Source of the DNA: JALSIF01 sp026981635 [NCBI: bacterium]
GTDB lineage: Bacteria > 4484-113 > JALSIF01
Length of the DNA stretch: 13,873 bases
Assembly: GCA_026981635.1 (NCBI GenBank)
Contig: JALSIF010000217.1
Coordinates: 1 to 13,873, forward strand
Direction of reading: 5' to 3'
A program made the translations under genes and the position numbers. Of this stretch, positions 1 to 6,056 are shown piece after piece (positions within the stretch are counted from its first letter, which is position 1; the number at the start of each line of letters is the position of its first letter). The notes beneath the pieces were generated by a model, which made no database searches, was not told the origin of the DNA, and saw only the letters and a list, made by a program, of their open reading frames with translations.

Positions 1-1
1 C

Positions 2-238
2 GTGGTTCGCCTTGGCATCCTGGAGGGCGACTTCCACTGGCACAAGCACGAGGAGGAGGACGAGTTCTTTCTGGTGCTAGAGGGGAGGCTTCTGGTGGAC
101 CTCAAGGGGAAGACGGTAGAGCTTGGGCCGGGGCAGGGGCTGGTGGTACCCCGCGGGGTCATTCACCGCACCCGGGCCCCGGAGCGCACCGTGGTGTTGA
201 TGGTGGAGGGGGCCGGGGTGGTCCCTACCGGTGATTAG
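2..238 (+). CDS. cupin-domain protein, 5' partial
   Basis: This is the C-terminal 78 residues of a small cupin. The sequence shows the metal-site pattern HWHKHEEEDEFF (His, His and a following Glu), a central GxGQGLVVPRGVIH block and a final strand, which are the two conserved cupin motifs in order. Stand-alone cupins of this type usually have about 110-120 residues with some 30-40 before the first motif, so the true start lies upstream of the window and the GTG at position 2 is probably an internal valine. Cupins bind a metal in a small beta-barrel; the substrate cannot be inferred. The gene ends in TAG at 236-238, 66 bases before the preferred mntA start, and has no visible terminator. Family assignment is firm, function unknown. 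Confidence 0.85.
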   Translation: MVRLGILEGDFHWHKHEEEDEFFLVLEGRLLVDLKGKTVELGPGQGLVVPRGVIHRTRAPERTVVLMVEGAGVVPTGD

Positions 239-304
239 AGGAGAAGACCGTTAGGTGGGCTGGCAGAGGTGCCAAACTGGGCTCGGGGGGTGGAATGGGG
301 GCAG

Positions 305-634
305 ATGGGAAGGGCTGCTACCCTTGGCGCAGAGCGCATCCGGCAGATCCTCCGGGAGCACAGCGGGGAGCTTAGCCGCCTGGGGGTGCGCCGCCTTTGC
401 CTGTTTGGCTCCTACGCCCGGGGCGAGGCCGGCCCGGAGAGTGATGTGGACATGGTGGTGGAGTTTGAGAGGCCCACTTTTGACAACTTCATGGAGCTTA
501 GTGAGCTTCTGGAGGAGATCCTAGGAACTGGGGTGGATCTGATTACCTTTTCTGGGCTCAAACCGAGAATCCTGGCTCGGGTCAAGGAAGAGGGGATTGA
601 CATCTATGTCTCGCAGGGATCTGCTTTATCTTGA
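305..634 (+). CDS. mntA: MntA-like minimal nucleotidyltransferase antitoxin
   Basis: This is a minimal nucleotidyltransferase of about 109 residues. It carries the diagnostic GSX10DXD motif (GS at residues 35-36, Asp47 and Asp49 counted from ATG 305) and a third acidic residue in GVDLI (Asp78), so the metal-binding triad is intact. In the characterised MntA/HepT systems this protein uses ATP to AMPylate a tyrosine of the HEPN toxin and so neutralises it. The ORF is open from a GTG at 269, but the extra residues are tryptophan- and glycine-rich and unlike the family; ATG 305 gives a normal length and has a G-rich stretch just upstream, so I prefer it. The 3' end overlaps hepT by 29 bases, which implies translational coupling. 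Family confidence is high, start moderate. Confidence 0.88.
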   Translation: MGRAATLGAERIRQILREHSGELSRLGVRRLCLFGSYARGEAGPESDVDMVVEFERPTFDNFMELSELLEEILGTGVDLITFSGLKPRILARVKEEGIDIYVSQGSALS

Positions 635-959
635 GGACATCATTGAAGCCTGTGAAAAGATACAAGAGTATGTTCAGGGTTACTCTTACGAGACGTTTTT
701 GGCCGACAGCAAGACCAGGGATGCCGTAGCACGAAACCTGCAGATTATCGGGGAGGCAGCCAGGCGGTTGAGTCCTGAGCTTAAGGATGCCCACTCAGAG
801 GTTGAGTGGAATCGTATAGCCGGGCTTAGAAACCGGATAGTTCATGAATATTCCGGAATTGACTGGCAGATTGTTTGGGATGTAATCGTGGCCAGGTTGC
901 CTGAGCTTAGGGACCAGGCAGAGATGATCCTCCGAACCGAGTTCGGTGAAGAGGGCTAG
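606..959 (+). CDS. hepT: HepT-like HEPN ribonuclease toxin (DUF86)
   Basis: This is a 117-residue all-helical HEPN-domain protein of the DUF86/HepT family. The RNase motif RX4HXY is complete: Arg75, His80 and Tyr82 in RNRIVHEY. In the characterised system, Arg and His are the catalytic residues and Tyr is the residue AMPylated by MntA, so the toxin looks competent. Upstream, DAVARNLQIIGEAARRL is the typical helix of the family. ATG 606 is chosen over the in-frame TTG at 597 because family members commonly begin MSR and a purine-rich AAGAGGGG lies about 10 bases upstream. It overlaps mntA and is surely co-transcribed. Base composition is lower in GC than most of the window (29 of 60 bases at 661-720). 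The stop codon interlocks with that of the convergent crotonase gene. Confidence 0.9.
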   Translation: MSRRDLLYLEDIIEACEKIQEYVQGYSYETFLADSKTRDAVARNLQIIGEAARRLSPELKDAHSEVEWNRIAGLRNRIVHEYSGIDWQIVWDVIVARLPELRDQAEMILRTEFGEEG

Positions 960-1891
960 GAGGGAGTCTCGGTCTCCTTTTTGTCTTCCCCCATTGCCTC
1001 CTCAAAGTCCTGCGGGGTCCAGGCGAAGGGGTAGGTGGGTTCTCTCAGCATCTCCCACAGACCCTGGTAGTCGGGGCGGCGCTTCATCACGAAGGCGGAG
1101 ATGGCCTCGCGCACCTCGGGACTCAGGTTGTGGATGGCAAGCCAGTCGCGGGCGTGGTGGACGGTGAGGGCCTCGGAAAGCTCGCGCCAGAAGTTTAGCT
1201 GGGCCTTGGTGTAGCGCAGACACTCGGGGAGCTTCTGGCGGAGCTGCTCGGCCAGCTCCAGCACTGCCTGGTCCAGCTTCTCGTAGGGAACCACCCGGTT
1301 CACCCAGCCCCACTCCAGGGCCTTCGTGGCCGGGATGGGCTGGTTGAGGAAGAGGATCTCGCGGGCGCGCCGGTCGCCCACGATGAGGGGGAGCCACTGG
1401 GTGGCCCCGCCCGCCGCCACGCTGCCGTTGGAGGCGCCGATCTGGCGCAGGGTCACATGCTCCGCCGCCACCGCCAGGTCGCAGGCGATGTTCAGCTCGT
1501 TGCCCCCTCCCACCACCATGCCGTTTAGGCGGGCGATGGTGGGCTTGCCGCAGTTTCTGATCCACCAGTGGAGGTGGATGAAGGCGCTCATCCACTTGAA
1601 GTAGTCCTGGGGGCGCCTGATGAACTGGCGCTGCTCCTTGAGGTCGGCGCCGGTGGAGAAGGCCTCCCGGCCGGCACCGGTGAGCACGATGACCGAGATG
1701 GCATCGTCAAAGGAGGCGTCGCGGAAGGCCTCGGTCAGCTCCAGTAGGGTCTGGTGGTTGAAGCAGTTGAGCACCTCGGGGCGGTTGATGGTTATCCAGG
1801 CAACATAGTCGCGCTTCTCGAAGATGACGAAGCGGAACTGAAAGTCGGCCGGATCGCGGCCGGCAAGGGGGGAGCTGGTCTTGCTCTCCAT
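956..1891 (-). CDS. enoyl-CoA hydratase/isomerase (crotonase) family protein
   Basis: This 311-residue crotonase-fold acyl-CoA enzyme begins at an ATG preceded by AGGGAGG at 8-9 bases; the reading frame extends to a TTG at 1984, but that extension is low-complexity and lacks a ribosome-binding site. The oxyanion-hole segments FSTGADLKE (about residues 78-86) and GGGNELNIACD (128-138, with Glu132 at the first catalytic Glu position) are clear. The second catalytic Glu of hydratases, normally in a PE..LG motif, is not seen; that region reads IGASNGSVAAGGATQWLP. The one-residue-expanded GGAT..LP segment recalls ring-cleaving 6-oxocyclohex-1-ene-1-carbonyl-CoA hydrolase (BamA/Oah), but the protein is shorter, so a precise reaction is not assigned. 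A C-terminal tail of about 55 residues follows the fold. It stands alone, tail-to-tail with hepT. Confidence 0.88.
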   Translation of the reverse strand: MESKTSSPLAGRDPADFQFRFVIFEKRDYVAWITINRPEVLNCFNHQTLLELTEAFRDASFDDAISVIVLTGAGREAFSTGADLKEQRQFIRRPQDYFKWMSAFIHLHWWIRNCGKPTIARLNGMVVGGGNELNIACDLAVAAEHVTLRQIGASNGSVAAGGATQWLPLIVGDRRAREILFLNQPIPATKALEWGWVNRVVPYEKLDQAVLELAEQLRQKLPECLRYTKAQLNFWRELSEALTVHHARDWLAIHNLSPEVREAISAFVMKRRPDYQGLWEMLREPTYPFAWTPQDFEEAMGEDKKETETPS

Positions 1892-1940
1892 TGGTGGGTC
1901 CTCCCTGGCTGGGTTTTCTTTTCCTTCTGTTTTCCTCTCT

Positions 1941-1962
1941 GCCTGTCCCGGGGGGGACGGGC
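1941..1962. repeat. GC-rich inverted repeat in crotonase leader
   Basis: A 9-base stem (1941-1949 with 1954-1962, one G-T wobble on the plus strand) closes a four-base loop of G. On the minus-strand transcript the wobble becomes a C-A mismatch, leaving a five-base-pair apical stem. It lies between the antiporter stop and the crotonase ribosome-binding site. No U-run follows on either strand, so it is not a clear terminator; it could attenuate read-through or simply structure the leader. Confidence 0.4.
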
Positions 1963-2003
1963 CAAAATGAAGTCTGGCTGGCAACCATTCTAGGCGGGCG
2001 GGC

Positions 2004-3224
2004 CTAGCGGGCAGGGGCAGGGGCAGGCTCGGCCACCTGCGGCTTTTTCTGGGCGGGGTAGATCAGGCGGAAGAGGAGGGGGAAGACGGTGCAGGAGAGG
2101 AGGGCCAGCAGAATGAGGGCGGCATAGACCTGCTCCTGGCGGGCAGGCTCTGCCGCCAGCAGGCCCGCCTCACGCCCGATCTCGGCGGCGGCGATGATCA
2201 GGGCGAGGCGACTGGATAGCAGCACCCCTGCCCCCAGCACCTGGCGGAAGCTGCGGCCGGTAATGAGCAGGATGAAGGCGGGAACCACCTTGATGAGCAG
2301 GGCGAGGGCAAACAGGGCGGCCACCATGAGCAGGGCCTGGGGGGAGAGGAGGGTCTTTAGGTCAACGCTCATTCCCACCCAGATGTAGAAGAGGGGGATG
2401 AAGAAGCCGTAGCCGAAGCCGGCCAGCTTCTCCTCCAGGGCGCCCCGGCGGTGGAAGACAAAGCCGGCTACCGCACCGGCCAGAAAGCTTCCCAGGATGG
2501 CCTCCACCCCAAAGAAGGCGGCCAGCACCACAAAGGCAAACATGAGCGCCATGGCGCTTCTTACCCCAAGCTCATCGGGGTCCTCCCCCAGAAGCAGGCG
2601 CTGGAAGAAGTGGGGGTGCCACCAGATGAGCAGGCGGAGAAGATAGAGGGCCAGGCCGCCCCCGATGAAGAGGCCAAGGAAAAGGAGCATTCCGAGGCTG
2701 AATCCGGAGTGGATGTAGATCTCGTAGAGCACGATGCCCAAAAGGGCGATGAAGTCGGCCACCAGGGCGACCACCAGCATGGTCTGGCCGAAGGGCTGCT
2801 GGAGGTGACCCCCGGAGCGGAGCACCCTGAGGATTACGTCGGCCGAAGAGGTGGAGAGGACCAGGGCGAGAAAGACAGGCAGGCCCATCATCCGGATGCC
2901 CCAGAAGGAGAGGAGCAGGGTCCCCCCCATAATTAGCGTGCCCAGGATGACCGAGACGATCCCCTGGCGCTTGAGCTCAACGAAGTCCAGCTCCAGGCCG
3001 GCCAGGAAGAGAATGAGCAGCAGGCCTACGTTGGCTACATGGTTGAGGAAGCTAAGATCGGCCACCCCAAGGTAGTTGGGCAGGTCCAGCAGGGTGGGGC
3101 CAATGAGCACCCCAAAAACGAGCTCTCCTACTACTGGGGCAAGACCGAGGCGGCGGGCCAAGGGGGGGATGGCAAAGGCACCCGCCATGACGATGAAGAG
3201 GAGGATGGAGAGGCGAACGTCCAT
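2004..3224 (-). CDS. CPA2-family cation/proton antiporter (KefB-like)
   Basis: This 406-residue integral membrane protein is hydrophobic along its whole length, with roughly 11-13 predicted membrane helices. Family hallmarks visible in order are PPLARRLGLAPVVGELVFG near the N-terminus, LFLAGLELD (about residues 72-80), FLAGAVAGFVF and FFIPLFYIWVGMSVDL. These match the Na+/H+ exchanger fold of monovalent cation:proton antiporters (CPA2, Kef/NapA type). Such proteins exchange K+ or Na+ for H+ across the inner membrane. There is no RCK domain in the protein itself; instead the gene starts two bases after the stop of an RCK/USP protein, so the regulatory subunit is encoded separately. The short C-terminal tail is proline/alanine-rich (PAPAPAR). 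Ion specificity cannot be read from the sequence. Confidence 0.92.
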   Translation of the reverse strand: MDVRLSILLFIVMAGAFAIPPLARRLGLAPVVGELVFGVLIGPTLLDLPNYLGVADLSFLNHVANVGLLLILFLAGLELDFVELKRQGIVSVILGTLIMGGTLLLSFWGIRMMGLPVFLALVLSTSSADVILRVLRSGGHLQQPFGQTMLVVALVADFIALLGIVLYEIYIHSGFSLGMLLFLGLFIGGGLALYLLRLLIWWHPHFFQRLLLGEDPDELGVRSAMALMFAFVVLAAFFGVEAILGSFLAGAVAGFVFHRRGALEEKLAGFGYGFFIPLFYIWVGMSVDLKTLLSPQALLMVAALFALALLIKVVPAFILLITGRSFRQVLGAGVLLSSRLALIIAAAEIGREAGLLAAEPARQEQVYAALILLALLSCTVFPLLFRLIYPAQKKPQVAEPAPAPAR

Positions 3225-3226
3225 GG

Positions 3227-4687
3227 CTACTCGTGTCCCACCAGCAGTGTGGTTATGGGAGAGTGATGGGCAACAAAGGCGGCTAAATCGGGAGAAAAGA
3301 AACTTAGCGGTCTGAGTCGGTCCACGCCCAGCACAATCAGATCATGGTTGCGCGCGGCCTTGACCAGCTCCATGACTGGGTTACCGGTAAGTTGCAGCTC
3401 CTCAAAACCCACATGCCGCAAGCGTGCTTGGTGACGGGCTCTACTTAGAATGGGAGCTTGGGTTTTCTCTTCTTCCTGAGTGAGTAAGTGGGGACGGCTG
3501 ACCACCGCGGCGGTCACACTAGCGCCCAGTTGGCGGGCGAGGGAGATGGCGATATGGATGGCCAGCTCCCCGTGGACCCCTTCGCTGAGAGGGACCAGCA
3601 GGCGGCGCCAGGGGTGGGTGCCGCGCAGGATTATGAGAGGTATGGAAGTCAGGCGGGAGACCTTAGTTACTACCGTTTCGCGGCGGACGACCATTAGGCT
3701 ACCGGCGGGTGGAGGCGGAAAGACAATTAATCCGTATTTGTCTTTAGATAGCATAATTTTATGAGCTTCAACAGGGTCTTCTTTTAGGATGGTTGTAGAA
3801 TAGGCTTCCTGTGGTAGTGTAGTGTGCTGATCTATGAGGCGCTCTAATCCAAATGAATGAGATCTGCCAAAGAGAAGCTCTACAAAGTCAATTCTCTTCA
3901 CTTTTGTGTGGTGATAGATCCAGTCCAGCTCGGCTAAGACCAGCTCTACCGGATCTTTAGCTCGGATAGTTACGAGCATTAACTCGCCATATTGGAGAGG
4001 AAACTCAATGTCCTCCCCTCTAAAACCTCCTACAATGGTAGGCAGAATACGTTTATCTCCCACCAATAGAACCCGGTCTTCTGCCAAGATGACTGTCTCC
4101 TTATCTGGCACAATAAGTTTGTTATTCCGGTAGACAGCTGCAACTATCCAGGAAAGTGGGGAGAGTTCGCGAAGTTTGCGACCCACATACGGGGAGTCGG
4201 GGGCAACCGTCACCTCAATTATCTCACCTTCTCCCAGGCCAATTCCCTCGGGGTGGCGACCACGCAGTTCTATCTCGTTCTGTATCAGGGTGGCAAGAGC
4301 GGCGGAGCGGAAAACCACCTTTACGTTTTCCCCTAGCTTTTGGAAACTTTCCAGGTTGCTTCGTTCCCTGACCAGCGCAACCACCTGGGGGACACTGTGG
4401 ATCTGACTGGCCAGGCGGGCTATTTCCAAGTTTTCCTCATCACTCTCGGTCAAGGCAAGGGCCACTTCAGCTTGCTCAATTCCAGCCCGGCGCAGCACCA
4501 GGTCACTGGTTGCATCACCTACCACCGCTGCTACCACGCGGGGGTTTTCACGCAGACGCTCAATCAATTCAGCCTTTTCATCAACCAGGGCAAATTCCCA
4601 GCTTTCACCCAACCGGTAAATCAGCTCTACGCCGGTCTGCCCCACTCCGGCGATGAGCATGCGCACTCTACGCTCTTTTTTTTCCAC
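3227..4687 (-). CDS. TrkA/RCK-domain regulatory protein with C-terminal USP-like domains
   Basis: This 486-residue cytoplasmic protein begins with a Rossmann RCK_N domain (LIAGVGQTG, then GDATS, about residues 10-130), which binds NAD(H) or nucleotides in K+ transport regulators. An RCK_C/TrkA_C domain follows (about 155-220, PDSPYVGRKLREL). The second half looks like two universal-stress-protein units: a degenerate one (about 235-370) and a clearer one (about 370-486, starting RRLLVPLSEGVHGELAI and ending SPITTLLVG). The USP ATP-binding GxxG pattern is not preserved. It is the first gene of an operon with the antiporter, which it likely gates. The GTG at 4687 is used; a GTG at 4666 gives the more family-like N-terminus MRMLIAG and is a fair alternative. 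The 5' two-thirds are strikingly AT-rich for this window (23 G/C in 60 at 3841-3900). Confidence 0.88.
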   Translation of the reverse strand: MEKKERRVRMLIAGVGQTGVELIYRLGESWEFALVDEKAELIERLRENPRVVAAVVGDATSDLVLRRAGIEQAEVALALTESDEENLEIARLASQIHSVPQVVALVRERSNLESFQKLGENVKVVFRSAALATLIQNEIELRGRHPEGIGLGEGEIIEVTVAPDSPYVGRKLRELSPLSWIVAAVYRNNKLIVPDKETVILAEDRVLLVGDKRILPTIVGGFRGEDIEFPLQYGELMLVTIRAKDPVELVLAELDWIYHHTKVKRIDFVELLFGRSHSFGLERLIDQHTTLPQEAYSTTILKEDPVEAHKIMLSKDKYGLIVFPPPPAGSLMVVRRETVVTKVSRLTSIPLIILRGTHPWRRLLVPLSEGVHGELAIHIAISLARQLGASVTAAVVSRPHLLTQEEEKTQAPILSRARHQARLRHVGFEELQLTGNPVMELVKAARNHDLIVLGVDRLRPLSFFSPDLAAFVAHHSPITTLLVGHE

Positions 4688-4745
4688 CCTTCCCGCCTGG
4701 TTCCTTCCCCGCCAGGTTTACCTAAGGCTAGATTTGTGAAGCACG

Positions 4746-4751
4746 ATTATA
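4746..4751 (-). promoter_or_regulatory. -10 box for the RCK/antiporter operon
   Basis: The minus strand reads TATAAT here, an exact -10 consensus in a GC-rich context, about 58 bases before the RCK gene start. The surrounding 11 bases, GCCTATAATCG, are identical to those at the glycosyltransferase promoter (12664-12674). No convincing -35 hexamer is seen at 16-18 bases upstream. The expected transcript start near 4738 would give a leader of about 50 bases. Confidence 0.5.
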
Positions 4752-4760
4752 GGCAGATTC

Positions 4761-6053
4761 CTATACCGTACTCAGCCAGTGAAGGAGCTGGCTGGGGAGG
4801 AGGACCGGCAGATCGGCTCCCTCCCTGAGCAGGGAGGCCTTCAGGCTCAGGGCGCAGGCGGGGTTGGTGGAGAGGATGAGATCCGGCTTCAGGCTGAGCA
4901 GCGCTTGGGCGAGCCTTCTTCCCATCGTCTCGGCCTGGGCAGGAAAGTCAAGCAAGAATGAGCCCCCAAAGCCGCAGCAGGCCCGATCGGGAAGAAGCCC
5001 AGGCTGAAGCAGGTCTACCCTCCTCCCCAGCAGGGGAGCAAGCTTGTCACCGGAGGGAATGAAGTTCCTGCGGTGGCAGGCGTCGTGGAGGGCCACCCGG
5101 AGGGGGAGGCGGCGGCCAAAGGCGGGGTTTGCAGAGTGGTCCAGGATGAGCTTGAGGCCATAGACCGTGCGGCTGGCAAAGCGCTCCCCCGCCCTGCCGG
5201 CCAGCCGGGGATACCAGCTGCGGATGACCTCCAGGCAGGTGGGGTTGTCCACCACGATGGGGGTATCCCCCTCCCCGAAGAGGGCCAGGTTACGGGCGAT
5301 GGCTCGCTGCAAAAAATCTAGGTCTCCCACCCCCAGGCCGGCCGCCCCGCAGCAGGCGCTTCCCCTAACCGGCCTGAGCCGGATACCCAGCTTGGCTGCG
5401 AGGCCCACCAGGCAGTCAAGCGCCTGGGGAAATAGGGACGTCTGCACACAGTCGGAAAAGAGAAGCATGGGGACCGCCCCCGAACTTGGGGGGGCGTCAC
5501 CACCCTGGCAGGCGGGAGTGGGAGGTGACCCGCAAGCGGCCTGGACAAGGGAGGCAGCGATCCTTCTGTCCGGCCGGGGGGAGCCGGCGAGCCAGCGGGT
5601 GAGAGGGAGCAGGGGTCGGGCTAGCCGGAGCAGAGGAGGGAGGCGCCGGTGGGGGTCAAGCAGGGTCCAGCGGGCCAGCCGCCACCAGGGGGGACGGCTC
5701 CGGGGGTGGGAGACGACCATGCGGGCCACCTCAAAGAGGGCCACGGTAGGGATGTGGCTGGGGCAGACGGTGGCGCAGTTGCCACACCGCAGGCAGTCAA
5801 AGAGCAGTTCCCTGAAGCGGGCGGTGGGCGGTGGGAGAGAACCCTGGTCCTCCCCCGGCTTTGCGTGCAAAAGTCGGTCAATGAGCAGAAGGTGGCCACG
5901 GGCGGTGTGTCCCTCGTGGCGGGTGAGGGTGAAGACCGGACACACGGTGGTGCAGGCCCCGCAGGCGGAGCAGGCCGAGAGCCAGTGGGAGAGAGAAGAG
6001 AGCAGCTCACTGGGAGAGGGGTCTGCCGGTCGGCTGTGGCCGTCGGCGGACAA
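4761..6053 (-). CDS. GlcF/HdrD-like (Fe-S)-binding protein with CCG domains
   Basis: This protein of about 430 residues has two ferredoxin-type 4Fe-4S motifs, CSACGACTTVCP (Cys28, 31, 34, 38) and CLRCGNCATVCP (Cys87, 90, 93, 97). Two CCG domains follow, one with SACCGAAG and one with HDACHRRNF and RACCGFGGSF. This order matches the iron-sulfur subunit of glycolate oxidase (GlcF), LutA and the HdrD subunit of heterodisulfide reductase, which pass electrons between a flavoprotein dehydrogenase and the membrane or a thiol/disulfide. No FAD partner (GlcD-like) is encoded in this window. It starts with TTG three bases after the stop of the upstream PLP enzyme; no ATG or GTG precedes the first cluster, so TTG is the best start, relying on translational coupling as no strong ribosome-binding site is visible. 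The true redox partner and substrate are unknown. Confidence 0.9.
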   Translation of the reverse strand: MSADGHSRPADPSPSELLSSLSHWLSACSACGACTTVCPVFTLTRHEGHTARGHLLLIDRLLHAKPGEDQGSLPPPTARFRELLFDCLRCGNCATVCPSHIPTVALFEVARMVVSHPRSRPPWWRLARWTLLDPHRRLPPLLRLARPLLPLTRWLAGSPRPDRRIAASLVQAACGSPPTPACQGGDAPPSSGAVPMLLFSDCVQTSLFPQALDCLVGLAAKLGIRLRPVRGSACCGAAGLGVGDLDFLQRAIARNLALFGEGDTPIVVDNPTCLEVIRSWYPRLAGRAGERFASRTVYGLKLILDHSANPAFGRRLPLRVALHDACHRRNFIPSGDKLAPLLGRRVDLLQPGLLPDRACCGFGGSFLLDFPAQAETMGRRLAQALLSLKPDLILSTNPACALSLKASLLREGADLPVLLPSQLLHWLSTV

Positions 6054-6056
6054 GGT

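Noticed and set aside
255-524. 89-codon plus-strand frame overlapping mntA
   Set aside because: It is a +1 shadow of mntA, Trp/Ser/Arg-rich with no motif, while the mntA frame has a complete active site.
1892-1984. TTG-started N-terminal extension of the crotonase
   Set aside because: It adds about 31 low-complexity residues and lacks a ribosome-binding site, whereas ATG 1891 has AGGGAGG at proper spacing.
2010-2030. Short tandem GCAGGG repeats
   Set aside because: They encode the PAPAPAR tail of the antiporter and are explained by a proline/alanine-rich C-terminus.
4695-4715. CCTGG/CCAGG stem before the RCK gene as a terminator for the Fe-S operon
   Set aside because: The stem is only five pairs with an 11-base loop, has no T-run and lies downstream of the RCK promoter.
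4720-4744. Eight-codon GTG-started mini-ORF in the RCK operon leader
   Set aside because: Its GTG is one base after the -10 box, so it would lie upstream of the expected transcription start.
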